A DNA stretch of 10,129 bases from an uncultured bacterium (GCA_937876695.1 CALFHW010000136.1:1-10129), one strand, 5' to 3'; shown: positions 1-5,756, counted from the first letter of the stretch. Notes: a model not told the origin generated them from the letters alone. Program-made: numbers and translations.

Positions 1-6
1 TATAGT
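1..6 (+). promoter_or_regulatory. possible -10 element for the first gene
   Basis: TATAGT lies 13 bases upstream of the ATG at 20. Transcription would start near 13 and leave a leader of about 7 bases with no Shine-Dalgarno sequence. The -35 region lies outside the window, so this cannot be tested here. The call rests on one hexamer and on similar close -10/ATG spacing at 1785-1797. Confidence 0.25.
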
Positions 7-19
7 GTAAATTATTAGT

Positions 20-1105
20 ATGCCTAATTCTTCACAGAGAAACGCAATTCTGGTGTTTGCAATATTCGTTTTCTTGGCGCTTAGCTTTAGTGTCTTTATG
101 TTTATCAACGGTGATTTCGGTACCAGTAGAGCCAGGGCTAGTGATAGCGCCGCCGGAGACTTCACCTATCGCGGCCAACTCGCATTTGAGGCTAGAGGAG
201 AAATGCTGGGTCGCAAGCTCTTCAGGGCTAGCAGCCAAGATACTCCCTATACTGTCTCGGGGCTCAAGACTATCAGTCAGATTAAATTTGTGGCTACCAA
301 CTTGCCAGCTCCAGCATTATTGAGTTTTTGCGTCCAGGAGTTCGACACTGCTGAACGAGCTCTGCTCTGTGAATTCAGAAACCTGGAGAAATCCGCAACA
401 GCTGAATGGTCGCTGACTTTAGAGACTCCAATTCTGGTGGGCAGAGATAAAGATTATTACTGCACCGCGGAGTTGGAACTACCATTGCAGTCTGAAGTAG
501 CTGATTTAGGGGTTACAGGTACCCAGCTATCTTGCGAGCTGCGTTTAGTAGATATAACAGGCTTAGATAGGGTAGTATTGTCAGTCGCAGGCTTGCCGGT
601 TTCAGGAGGTAGGTTTTTGGGAGGTGAGGCTGGCTCGCAAAATGCTTTGTTGGTCGGTGCTGCTGCAAACTTAGCTGGCGTATACTCAGCAGCGGCTGGT
701 GATTCAGGTTCTAGTGATCAAAGAGTGGCGAATATATGTGTTAGCAGCGAGTTTGGTAGATCTTGCGGGGTAGATTTCGAATACAACCAAGGTCAGGATG
801 GACTTTATTCTCCTAACTATCGAAGTATTGGTAGCAGCGTGGGAGTAGGACAGCGGATCTCTATTAATTGTGACGCCCAGAGCGGCCGTTACGCAAGGTG
901 TCAGCAGTTCCTGCAACTCAGTTTGAACAGCCAGGAGGCGGTTAATTTATTCGCGGATGGTGTAGTTGATAGCTCCAAGCTAGTAAAATCAGCACATACC
1001 CAGGACCAACTACAGGCCTATTGTTCTGCTAGTCAGCCGTTTTTTATCGCTGCTAGAGGCAACCTCGTCAGTACTGACACAACTGACGCATCTGTCTGCC
1101 AATAA
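20..1105 (+). CDS. Cysteine-rich exported or membrane-anchored protein of unknown function
   Basis: The 361-residue product has one hydrophobic segment at residues 9-29 after a short N-terminus (residues 1-8) with one Arg. It is therefore either a signal anchor or an uncleaved signal peptide, with residues 30-361 outside the cytoplasm. The exported part has ten cysteines, an even number that fits disulfide bonding in an oxidising compartment, and alternating hydrophobic stretches suggesting a beta-rich fold. I recognise no catalytic motif or family. The start at 20 is the first ATG and puts the hydrophobic segment at the N-terminus as expected; no Shine-Dalgarno sequence precedes it. It reads away from the window edge and is followed by a long gap, so it is either a single gene or the last of an operon. 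That it is a real exported protein is well supported; its role is unknown. Confidence 0.85.
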   Translation: MPNSSQRNAILVFAIFVFLALSFSVFMFINGDFGTSRARASDSAAGDFTYRGQLAFEARGEMLGRKLFRASSQDTPYTVSGLKTISQIKFVATNLPAPALLSFCVQEFDTAERALLCEFRNLEKSATAEWSLTLETPILVGRDKDYYCTAELELPLQSEVADLGVTGTQLSCELRLVDITGLDRVVLSVAGLPVSGGRFLGGEAGSQNALLVGAAANLAGVYSAAAGDSGSSDQRVANICVSSEFGRSCGVDFEYNQGQDGLYSPNYRSIGSSVGVGQRISINCDAQSGRYARCQQFLQLSLNSQEAVNLFADGVVDSSKLVKSAHTQDQLQAYCSASQPFFIAARGNLVSTDTTDASVCQ

Positions 1106-1204
1106 CTACCATAAGTGCCCGTGTGTTATAGTCTGATTTAGCCCGTACTGCACTGGTTATGCCTTCCTACCAGTTGTAATTCATTATAAAGCCGTAATGA
1201 TTTA

Positions 1205-1225
1205 ACTTAAGTGTAAGTGTTTTTT
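1205..1225 (+). terminator. Weak intrinsic terminator-like hairpin
   Basis: ACTTA (1205-1209) can pair with TAAGT (1214-1218) around an AGTG loop, followed by G and six T residues (1220-1225). The stem is only five AU-rich pairs and lies 100 bases after the stop codon of the first gene, so termination efficiency would be low. It is the only T-run after a hairpin downstream of that gene. Confidence 0.25.
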
Positions 1226-1239
1226 GTCTCTTTTCAGGA

Positions 1240-1340
1240 GGATTCTTATAGTAATGCTATGGGAATCTCAAAAGAATGCTGGGGGAATAATGGAACACTA
1301 TAGCCATCCTAAGGTAATCCTATAGCGATGCTAGGAGACT
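1240..1340. repeat. Cluster of imperfect ~20-bp hairpin-forming repeats
   Basis: Three copies match the pattern TATAG-N2-AT-[GC]-CTA-N-[GA]: 1247-1266, 1299-1318 and 1321-1340. The last two are tandem with a 22-base period. A degenerate fragment (GAATGCT then a G-run) lies at 1274-1288. The first copy sits in a 12-pair stem with GU wobbles (1240-1251 with 1257-1268, loop TAATG). The third folds as TCCTA/TAGGA plus GC/GC around GAT. The conserved stem-like design with diverged bases suggests small structured elements or protein-binding sites rather than coding sequence. I do not recognise the family. Confidence 0.6.
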
Positions 1341-1371
1341 CCTTCTGGAAATGCCTTGAAAGGATATATCT

Positions 1372-1452
1372 ATGGCAGAATTGTCCAATCTCAAGCGATG
1401 CACTTTTAATGCGAATCTAACAAACAGTGTCTCTAAAGCTAGCCCTCAATAA
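1372..1452 (+). CDS. Possible 26-residue small protein
   Basis: An ATG at 1372 follows AAAGGA (1359-1364) with a 7-base spacer, a plausible Shine-Dalgarno placement that is rare in this window. The frame runs 26 codons to TAA. The predicted peptide is polar with one Cys and has no membrane segment or recognisable motif. A frame this short occurs readily by chance, so it is listed only because of the ribosome-binding site. Confidence 0.18.
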   Translation: MAELSNLKRCTFNANLTNSVSKASPQ

Positions 1453-1479
1453 GCATTATATAGCAACCCGATGCGCCAT

Positions 1480-1508
1480 TTGTGGATAACTGATACGATC
1501 AAGATAAT
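1480..1508 (+). promoter_or_regulatory. Possible sigma-70-type promoter inside the gap
   Basis: TTGTGG (1480-1485) and GATAAT (1503-1508) are separated by 17 bases. The -10 box matches consensus at five of six positions and the -35 at three. A start near 1515 would transcribe the hairpin cluster at 1546-1709 and could give the next gene a long alternative leader. Support is modest. Confidence 0.22.
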
Positions 1509-1545
1509 AACATTAACGTAACATAATTTTGCTCGGCTTTAAAAC

Positions 1546-1709
1546 TACCGCATAAATATTGTATACGATAAGCAATTATCGACTTGACCGAAGCGGTATG
1601 TGTAGGCGATATTGAAGTATGCATTTTAAGTTCCCTTTCTCATAGGGAAACTGCCTAAAAAGATAGCCTTACCTGTTAGGGTTATTAGTTCTATGCGGCT
1701 GCACTCCGC
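1546..1709 (+). other. Cluster of small hairpins, possible structured RNA
   Basis: Visible pairings are CGATAA/TTATCG around a GCAA tetraloop (1566-1581); ACCG/CGGT around AAG (1587-1597), or alternatively TACCGC (1546-1551) with GCGGTA (1593-1598) enclosing the first hairpin; AGTTCCCT with AGGGAAACT, one base bulged (1629-1652 region); and TGCGG/CCGCA (about 1693-1709). The GNRA-type loop and mutually exclusive pairings resemble a leader RNA or small RNA, but the stems are short and no known family is recognised. Confidence 0.3.
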
Positions 1710-1784
1710 AAAGGGACGAATTAGTTAGTAATTGGGATATCATGAAAATCATTTGCACGGTTTTTATGGTATCTCTTTTTGTTG

Positions 1785-1790
1785 TATACT
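1785..1790 (+). promoter_or_regulatory. -10 element giving a leaderless transcript
   Basis: TATACT (five of six consensus positions) ends six bases before the ATG at 1797, so transcription would start at or next to the A of the start codon. The region 17 bases upstream is T-rich without a clear -35; TTGCAC at 1753-1758 is too far away (26 bases). No Shine-Dalgarno sequence is present. Both facts favour leaderless translation from 1797 over an upstream TTG at 1779. Confidence 0.5.
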
Positions 1791-1796
1791 AAAAAT

Positions 1797-3146
1797 ATGC
1801 CATTTTACGGAAAACTCCCCAAACAATCTGAGGCACAGTCTAAACAAAAGACTGCGACATCATTAACTCATATTGATGCCAATATAGGTGGCGCCAAAGA
1901 GGAAGTCGTGCAAATTGTTAGCACAGATGGAGTACCTAGGTTGATCAACAACATCACCTTTTTCGGTGACTCAGCAATTCCAGAAGAAGACCCCATATAT
2001 AAAGACGTTTGGAATTGCGCACGGCAACTAGCTTTGGAGCATTATGCGATTGTTAACGGAGGTGGTCCAGGCATTATGAAAGCTGCTACAGACGGGGGAA
2101 TTGCAGGCAATGGCAACACTATTGCAGTATACTGGGAGCCTAAACTGGCCACCTATTTTGAAGGTAAGAACCTCTCAAATGTGACAGCAGAGTCAGAGGG
2201 CTTCTCCAACTACATGATGCGCACCTTAGGCTTGATTGAAAAGGGTGATGCATTCGTAGTCTGTAAGGGCGGGACAGGTACAATTTCCGAGTTAGGAATG
2301 GTTTGGTGTCTAGCCAAGCTTTATTATGGCTGCCACAAGCCAGTCATATTGTACGGTGACTTCTGGGACGAGCTGATTGAATCTATTCAGAAAGCGATGA
2401 TAATTGACGAGGTAGAGCTGGGTGTCCTGTATCAGGCCAGTAGTCCCGAACAGGTGATCAGTATTCTCAAGGCCCACGAAGCCAAGATCAGACATTGCAA
2501 CTTCTCGACAAATAGCGATGAGAGGGCGTTCGTGTTGGCGCCTAGGACTATGCAGACTGTTGCAGGTTATAACCAATACGCAAGTAGTTACCATGCTGAG
2601 CACGCAGGTAAACTCGAAGCTCAGGACCTGCTGGATGAGTTTATGCAGCTGGTAAAAACCCCAGCAAAAGTGCTGGACGTGGGCACTGGCCCTGGTTACG
2701 ATGCCAAATACCTATCAACAAAGTATTCCGTAACTGGAATTGAGCCGGCGTTGAAGTTTGCAGAGTTAGCTAAGTACGAGAATCCTGACATGACAGTGTT
2801 GAACGCCGATATCGTCACTTACGAGTTGCCAGAAAATAGTTATAAAGGCATATGGGCTAGGGATAGCTTGCATCATATCGGCGCTGAGGATTTGGATGCT
2901 GTATTCGCCAAGCTAGCAAAGGCGCTCGTCCCGGGTGGCGTGCTCTACACAGTTGTGCGCGAAGGGGAGGGGGAGGTCACCTCTACTGTTAAGAAAGCCT
3001 ATGGCGACCTAGATCGTTTCTATCATTTGTTTACAGTAGATGAACTCCTGGACCGCGCGCGTAAGGCAGGCCTTGATCTGCACGCTGTCCGCCAGACAAA
3101 GCGTAGTCATAGCTGGTTAGTGGGAATATTTACCAAGCCTGTGTAG
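1797..3146 (+). CDS. Fusion of LOG-type nucleotide phosphoribohydrolase domain and class I SAM methyltransferase
   Basis: The 449-residue product has two domains. Residues about 46-230 match the LOG/lysine-decarboxylase-like Rossmann family: GGGPGIMKA at 88-96, the region with conserved Arg (MMR, about 140-142), and KGGTGTISE at 157-165, equivalent to the family motif PGGxGTxxE with Lys replacing Pro. LOG enzymes cleave nucleoside 5'-monophosphates to base and ribose 5-phosphate. Residues about 285-410 form a class I methyltransferase with motif I VLDVGTGPG at 292-300, an acidic residue ending strand 2 (IEP, about 315), NADI at about 336-339 and a post-motif segment LVPGGVLY at about 377-384. 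The methyl acceptor is not evident; the tail WLVGIFTKP resembles small-molecule methyltransferases. A continuation of the frame to TTG at 1779 is less likely because it would overlap the -10 box. It is probably cytoplasmic and monocistronic. The fusion itself is clearly seen; the substrate is unknown. Confidence 0.88.
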   Translation: MPFYGKLPKQSEAQSKQKTATSLTHIDANIGGAKEEVVQIVSTDGVPRLINNITFFGDSAIPEEDPIYKDVWNCARQLALEHYAIVNGGGPGIMKAATDGGIAGNGNTIAVYWEPKLATYFEGKNLSNVTAESEGFSNYMMRTLGLIEKGDAFVVCKGGTGTISELGMVWCLAKLYYGCHKPVILYGDFWDELIESIQKAMIIDEVELGVLYQASSPEQVISILKAHEAKIRHCNFSTNSDERAFVLAPRTMQTVAGYNQYASSYHAEHAGKLEAQDLLDEFMQLVKTPAKVLDVGTGPGYDAKYLSTKYSVTGIEPALKFAELAKYENPDMTVLNADIVTYELPENSYKGIWARDSLHHIGAEDLDAVFAKLAKALVPGGVLYTVVREGEGEVTSTVKKAYGDLDRFYHLFTVDELLDRARKAGLDLHAVRQTKRSHSWLVGIFTKPV

Positions 3147-3187
3147 GGAGTAACCTCAGCACATACTGCCATTACAGTTTCAGCCGT

Positions 3188-3631
3188 CTACTCAAGCTCA
3201 GTAAGCTCGAATGACTCAATCGGTTCCGCCAGAATGCTGTCGATCAGGCTAATTGCGCTAGCAAGACTTTCTTGGCTTTCCACGGAACTTGAAGCTTGTC
3301 TCTGAGGGGCGCTGTTACTAGCATTACCTTTAACAGTCTCGTCAGGTGTAGTTGAGTCATCTTCTGTCTGCGCGATTTCTGGGGGTTCATTTCGGGGCGT
3401 TGTAGTCGGAGTGTTTGTTGATTGATCAAGCAATACAGGTGCTGCCAAGACTGCTACCACCAGCATTAGACCTAATAGCCCCACTATTTTAAAACGGTCC
3501 CATAAAGTCCCAAGTTGGGACTCCCAGGGCGATGAGTGCTTGCTGATTATCATTTCGAGCTCGCTAGCACTTATCCCCGATACTGGCTCATTCTCCACAA
3601 GTTTAGTTAATTCAATTATTTTCTCGTCCAT
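3188..3631 (-). CDS. Single-pass membrane protein downstream of sigma factor, putative anti-sigma factor
   Basis: The product has 147 residues: a cytoplasmic-type N-terminal region (1-47), one membrane segment (about 48-69), then a Thr/Pro/Ser/Glu-rich linker (70-120) and a C-terminal tail. The N-in/C-out arrangement is the usual design of membrane anti-sigma factors, with residues 1-47 as the candidate sigma-binding part. No zinc-binding HxxxCxxC motif is present, so it is not a typical ZAS-type protein. Its start codon overlaps the sigma gene's end by 16 bases, implying coupled translation and matched dosage. The last residues, IDSILAEPIESF followed by ELTELE, share a pattern with the end of the small membrane protein at 4782-5033. 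The anti-sigma role is inferred from order and topology only. Confidence 0.8.
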   Translation of the reverse strand: MDEKIIELTKLVENEPVSGISASELEMIISKHSSPWESQLGTLWDRFKIVGLLGLMLVVAVLAAPVLLDQSTNTPTTTPRNEPPEIAQTEDDSTTPDETVKGNASNSAPQRQASSSVESQESLASAISLIDSILAEPIESFELTELE

Positions 3632-4146
3632 AGTTTTCTAAGTTTTTTAGTTAATCTGTTCTGGATCACCTTAGTATTATTGAGGCTGATTCCAAGTTCA
3701 GTTGCGATCTCACTCAGTTTGTAATTTTGCTGGATGCGAAGTTTATAAAATAATCTATCGCGCTCCGGCAATTCGGAAACTAACAGCTCTAGTTTCATCC
3801 TTATACTGTTATTCGCAGTAGGGTTACGTTCTTGTTTGAATTCGGAAAGGTCTTCAACCTCTATCCCGTCTGCAAATGCGGGTAGTCTGTATCGCTCACG
3901 CAGCAGATCGTTGATTTTATTGCGGGCGATAGTAAAACAAAGACTTTTGCAGCTACCTATGTTCGCTTTGCCCTCATCATCCCCGAGTCCAGGGAAATTG
4001 TCGATATTGGCCCACACCGCCGCAAAAACTTCGGCTAAAACATCTTCACTATCCTGTCTATTGCCAAGTCTATTGTATGCAAACGCGAAAACGCGCCGTG
4101 CAAATTGTGTGTAAATGCCTGTAAATTTGGCTTTATTGTCTAACAT
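3616..4146 (-). CDS. ECF-like sigma-70 family RNA polymerase sigma factor
   Basis: The 176-residue product has the two-domain layout of an extracytoplasmic-function sigma factor. Region 2 spans residues about 8-85 and includes DSEDVLAEVFAAVW (32-45) and the DNA-melting/-10 segment around LCFTIARNKINDLLRERYR. A linker (86-115) follows, then region 4 at about 118-173 with the helix-turn-helix YKLSEIATELGISLNNTKV, which would read the -35 element. The frame is open to 4221, but the first in-frame Met with a G-rich sequence ahead (GGGGG at 4151-4155, close spacing) is at 4146, and homology begins just after it. The adjacent overlapping membrane protein is the likely anti-sigma partner. Targets may include the divergent pair at 4222-5033 and its own promoter. 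Confidence 0.9.
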   Translation of the reverse strand: MLDNKAKFTGIYTQFARRVFAFAYNRLGNRQDSEDVLAEVFAAVWANIDNFPGLGDDEGKANIGSCKSLCFTIARNKINDLLRERYRLPAFADGIEVEDLSEFKQERNPTANNSIRMKLELLVSELPERDRLFYKLRIQQNYKLSEIATELGISLNNTKVIQNRLTKKLRKLWTRK

Positions 4147-4166
4147 GTAACCCCCATACGAATTAA

Positions 4167-4172
4167 ATTGTA
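4167..4172 (-). promoter_or_regulatory. -10 element for the sigma/anti-sigma operon
   Basis: Read on the minus strand this is TACAAT, placing a start near 4160 and a leader of about 14 bases to the ATG at 4146. No good -35 hexamer lies 17 bases upstream. The divergent gene begins at 4222, so the two promoters share about 75 bases. GAAAC at 4182-4186 on the plus strand could be an ECF-type -35 core for the divergent gene, but this short motif is only suggestive. Confidence 0.35.
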
Positions 4173-4221
4173 GAGGGCCTCGAAACAAAAATGTAGTTAA
4201 TTTTAGCAGAACAAAACCCAA

Positions 4222-4785
4222 ATGAGAAAAATAATTTTAGCTAGTACGCTGTCAGCCCTTGTGCTTAGCACGTTCGCGGCGTTGCCAATTTCTCCTATGC
4301 AAGCAGCTGCGGCAGGGACAGGCGAAAGAACCGGCTTAACTAACGTAACAAGAGAGCAGGTTCAGGCTCGAATGGAAGCTAGGTGCAACTTGATCGAATC
4401 TAGAATCCAGTTGATAACCAATAGATATGAGGCAAACAAGCAGCGTCACATCGACCGCTATCAAAAGTTGAAGGCGAATGTGACCAGTTTAGTCTCAAGG
4501 CTCGAGGCCAATAAACCAGGTTACGACTTGGGCGAGTTGAAGTCCGATCTAACCGAGCTGGACGAGTTGATCAAGAAATTTGGCGGAGAGTACAATACAT
4601 TGGTGGGTCTTCTAAACCAGACCAAGACATTGTCCTGCGGAGAATCAGAAGGCGCATACCTGGCTAAATTAGGCGAGGTTAAGGCACAGAATTTAAAAGT
4701 CAGACAAGTGATTTTGGACACTCGCAACTTCGTGCAATCCGATTTAAGACCAACTATCCAGCAGATTAGGGAGGATCTAAAATGA
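4222..4785 (+). CDS. Exported alpha-helical (coiled-coil) protein of unknown function
   Basis: The 187-residue product starts with a clear signal peptide: a basic MRK, a hydrophobic core (4-21) and an Ala-rich end with likely cleavage around residues 28-31. The mature part is almost entirely helical with heptad-like spacing at 42-100 and 103-185, interrupted by a Pro-Gly turn (KPGYDLG, about 98-104), suggesting a long helical hairpin. It has only two cysteines, at 55 and 139, which could form one disulfide between the helices. Its last four bases overlap the next gene (ATGA), so the two form an operon divergent from the sigma/anti-sigma genes. I recognise no family. Divergence from an ECF sigma locus suggests an envelope or stress-sensing partner, by inference. 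Confidence 0.87.
   Translation: MRKIILASTLSALVLSTFAALPISPMQAAAAGTGERTGLTNVTREQVQARMEARCNLIESRIQLITNRYEANKQRHIDRYQKLKANVTSLVSRLEANKPGYDLGELKSDLTELDELIKKFGGEYNTLVGLLNQTKTLSCGESEGAYLAKLGEVKAQNLKVRQVILDTRNFVQSDLRPTIQQIREDLK
4768..4775 (+). promoter_or_regulatory. Strong Shine-Dalgarno sequence
   Basis: AGGGAGGA lies inside the end of the preceding gene, seven bases before the ATG at 4782. It is the best ribosome-binding site in the window, where most genes lack one, and it fixes the start of the small overlapping gene. Confidence 0.75.
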
Positions 4786-5033
4786 AGCAATCTAGACTCG
4801 CAATAGCTGCGGTAGCTTTAGTTGTCGGCGTTGTAGTAATTGTTGTTATCGTCCTGTTGGCATCCGGAGCTGGAAGACAGTCTGTATCCACGAACTCGCA
4901 GCTAAATGCGCAGGAAGAAGTTCAAGGCGATGTTCAAGTTTCAAACGCTGATGACGTATTGAATAGTATTGATGCGCTGCTAAATACTCCTGATAGCTCT
5001 TTTAACGATAGCGATATCAAAGAACTGGAGTAG
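4782..5033 (+). CDS. Small single-pass membrane protein with acidic C-terminal motif
   Basis: The 83-residue product has a short basic N-terminus (MKQSR), one strongly hydrophobic helix (about 7-28) and an acidic, flexible tail outside the membrane (29-83). The end of the tail, IDALLNTPDSSF (63-74) followed by NDSDIKELE, shares the pattern I-D-x-[IL]-L-x2-P-x2-S-F ... E-L-E-COOH with the membrane protein at 3188-3631. The codons encoding the two tails differ, so the similarity is not a recent DNA copy. It overlaps the upstream gene by ATGA and has a strong ribosome-binding site. It may compete with or recruit the same partner as the putative anti-sigma factor; this is inference. Confidence 0.85.
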   Translation: MKQSRLAIAAVALVVGVVVIVVIVLLASGAGRQSVSTNSQLNAQEEVQGDVQVSNADDVLNSIDALLNTPDSSFNDSDIKELE

Positions 5034-5065
5034 TCGGTAATACAAATAGAGTAGGGTGAATACAA

Positions 5066-5092
5066 AAAACCCCGAGCGCTGCTCGGGGTTTT
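5066..5092. terminator. Bidirectional intrinsic terminator
   Basis: CCCCGAGC (5070-5077) pairs with GCTCGGGG (5081-5088) around a GCT loop, flanked by A-run (5064-5069) and T-rich sequence (5089-5096). The symmetric A and T tracts allow it to end both the plus-strand pair finishing at 5033 and the minus-strand gene finishing at 5115. Confidence 0.93.
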
Positions 5093-5114
5093 GTTTTAAG
5101 TTCTTGTTTAGAAA

Positions 5115-5717
5115 CTAAGAAGCGTCGGATTTGCAGTAATCTCTCCAATCCTTATCTTTCTTCATCTCTTTCTCGATGGCATTACGAACGATTTGTGCTT
5201 TGTGCACTCTTCTGTAATCGCCAGCCCAGTTTAGGTATCTGTCGATATCTGGTGGGATGATCAAGATAAACTTAGTATCGATTTTTTGCTTAGCTTCCTC
5301 TAGGAAACGGTCGACTAGCTTAGTGATCTCCTCGATGCTGCTGTAAGTTTTGAAAGTGATCAGCTTAGAACCAGCAGTAATCTGGTTATGGCTAAACTTG
5401 TGCTTCTGATCTTCTCTAAGTAGTACCAAAGCTGGTTTCTTACCGCTGATTGCCATGGCAATCGCATAACCAACTCCAGCGCTAACATCAGTGACGTCAG
5501 CGATTAGCACGTCGGTCTCTTTTTGGGCTTTATTGCCGAATTCGACCTGCTTATTGATCTCTTGCGGGGTAACATCATCACCCAATCCGACGAACTTTTG
5601 ATCGTGGAAGAGGTTTTTTGCACCTAATTTAAATGACAGATAGTTCGCTGTCTTCTTGTAAATATCGGTTTCGTTCTTTTTCTTGAACTCCGACGATACA
5701 ACGTAGTATGCCTTCAT
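5115..5717 (-). CDS. DNPH1/nucleoside deoxyribosyltransferase-like protein lacking the catalytic Glu, fused to a ribbon-helix-helix-like domain
   Basis: The 200-residue product has an N-terminal domain (1-141) that follows the nucleoside 2-deoxyribosyltransferase/DNPH1 layout: an opening strand, a region with ETDVLIADVT (67-76), GVGYAIAMA (81-89), KKPALVLLR (93-101) and a closing helix LVDRFLEEA. In DNPH1-type enzymes, from memory, the equivalent of 81-89 reads GVGYELGRA, with Glu as the nucleophile that attacks the N-glycosidic bond; here the residue is Ala85. Residues 148-187 fit a ribbon-helix-helix: a strand KFILIIPPDID, a first helix, then AQIVRNAIEKEM as the second helix. A nucleotide-binding sensor that acts on DNA is the natural reading, by inference. 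The start at 5717 follows an extended -10 promoter with a leader of about 24 bases and no Shine-Dalgarno sequence. A shared bidirectional terminator closes it. Confidence 0.82.
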   Translation of the reverse strand: MKAYYVVSSEFKKKNETDIYKKTANYLSFKLGAKNLFHDQKFVGLGDDVTPQEINKQVEFGNKAQKETDVLIADVTDVSAGVGYAIAMAISGKKPALVLLREDQKHKFSHNQITAGSKLITFKTYSSIEEITKLVDRFLEEAKQKIDTKFILIIPPDIDRYLNWAGDYRRVHKAQIVRNAIEKEMKKDKDWRDYCKSDAS

Positions 5718-5747
5718 GTTTTACAAAATAAAGTAAGTTATGTCCCG

Positions 5748-5756
5748 ATTATATCA
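5748..5756 (-). promoter_or_regulatory. Extended -10 promoter
   Basis: Read on the minus strand this is TGATATAAT, a perfect TATAAT with the TGn extension, which can compensate for the poor -35 region upstream. Transcription would start near 5741. The perfect 8-base palindrome GTATATAC (5773-5780) lies just upstream and could be part of an operator. Confidence 0.65.

Larger units (their letters stand above)
1106..1778. other. Gene-poor intergenic region (673 bases)
   Basis: No long reading frame occupies this stretch on either strand. It holds a weak terminator-like hairpin (1205-1225), a cluster of related 20-22 bp hairpin-forming repeats (1240-1340), one 26-codon frame (1372-1452), a promoter-like pair (1480-1508), a group of small hairpins (1546-1709) and the promoter of the next gene (1785-1790). 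No tRNA-like T-arm or other RNA family signature was recognised. It is unusually long compared with the other gaps here. Confidence 0.7.

Noticed and set aside
1240..1340. CRISPR array
   Set aside because: The repeats are diverged, too close together and lack regular spacers; no cas genes are nearby.
1680..1730. tRNA-like fold in the gap before 1797
   Set aside because: The TGCGG/CCGCA hairpin has no T-arm sequence, no acceptor stem partner and no CCA-compatible end.
1779..1796. TTG upstream start for the LOG-methyltransferase fusion
   Set aside because: It would place the start codon upstream of and overlapping the TATACT -10 element, and it adds only six residues without homology.
2310..2603. 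97-codon minus-strand frame inside the LOG-methyltransferase gene
   Set aside because: It lies wholly opposite a gene with conserved motifs in both halves; no independent signal supports it.
4147..4221. N-terminal extension of the sigma factor to 4221
   Set aside because: The extra 25 residues do not fit an ECF sigma N-terminus and would run through the divergent promoter region; ATG 4146 sits just before conserved region 2.
4521..4790. 89-codon minus-strand frame inside the exported helical protein gene
   Set aside because: It is antisense to a gene with a clear signal peptide and helical pattern, has no promoter or ribosome-binding site, and its sequence shows no motif.
5115..5717. Toxin-antitoxin module based on the ribbon-helix-helix-like end
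   Set aside because: The neighbours are on the opposite strand or separated by promoters and terminators, and no toxin-like partner is visible.
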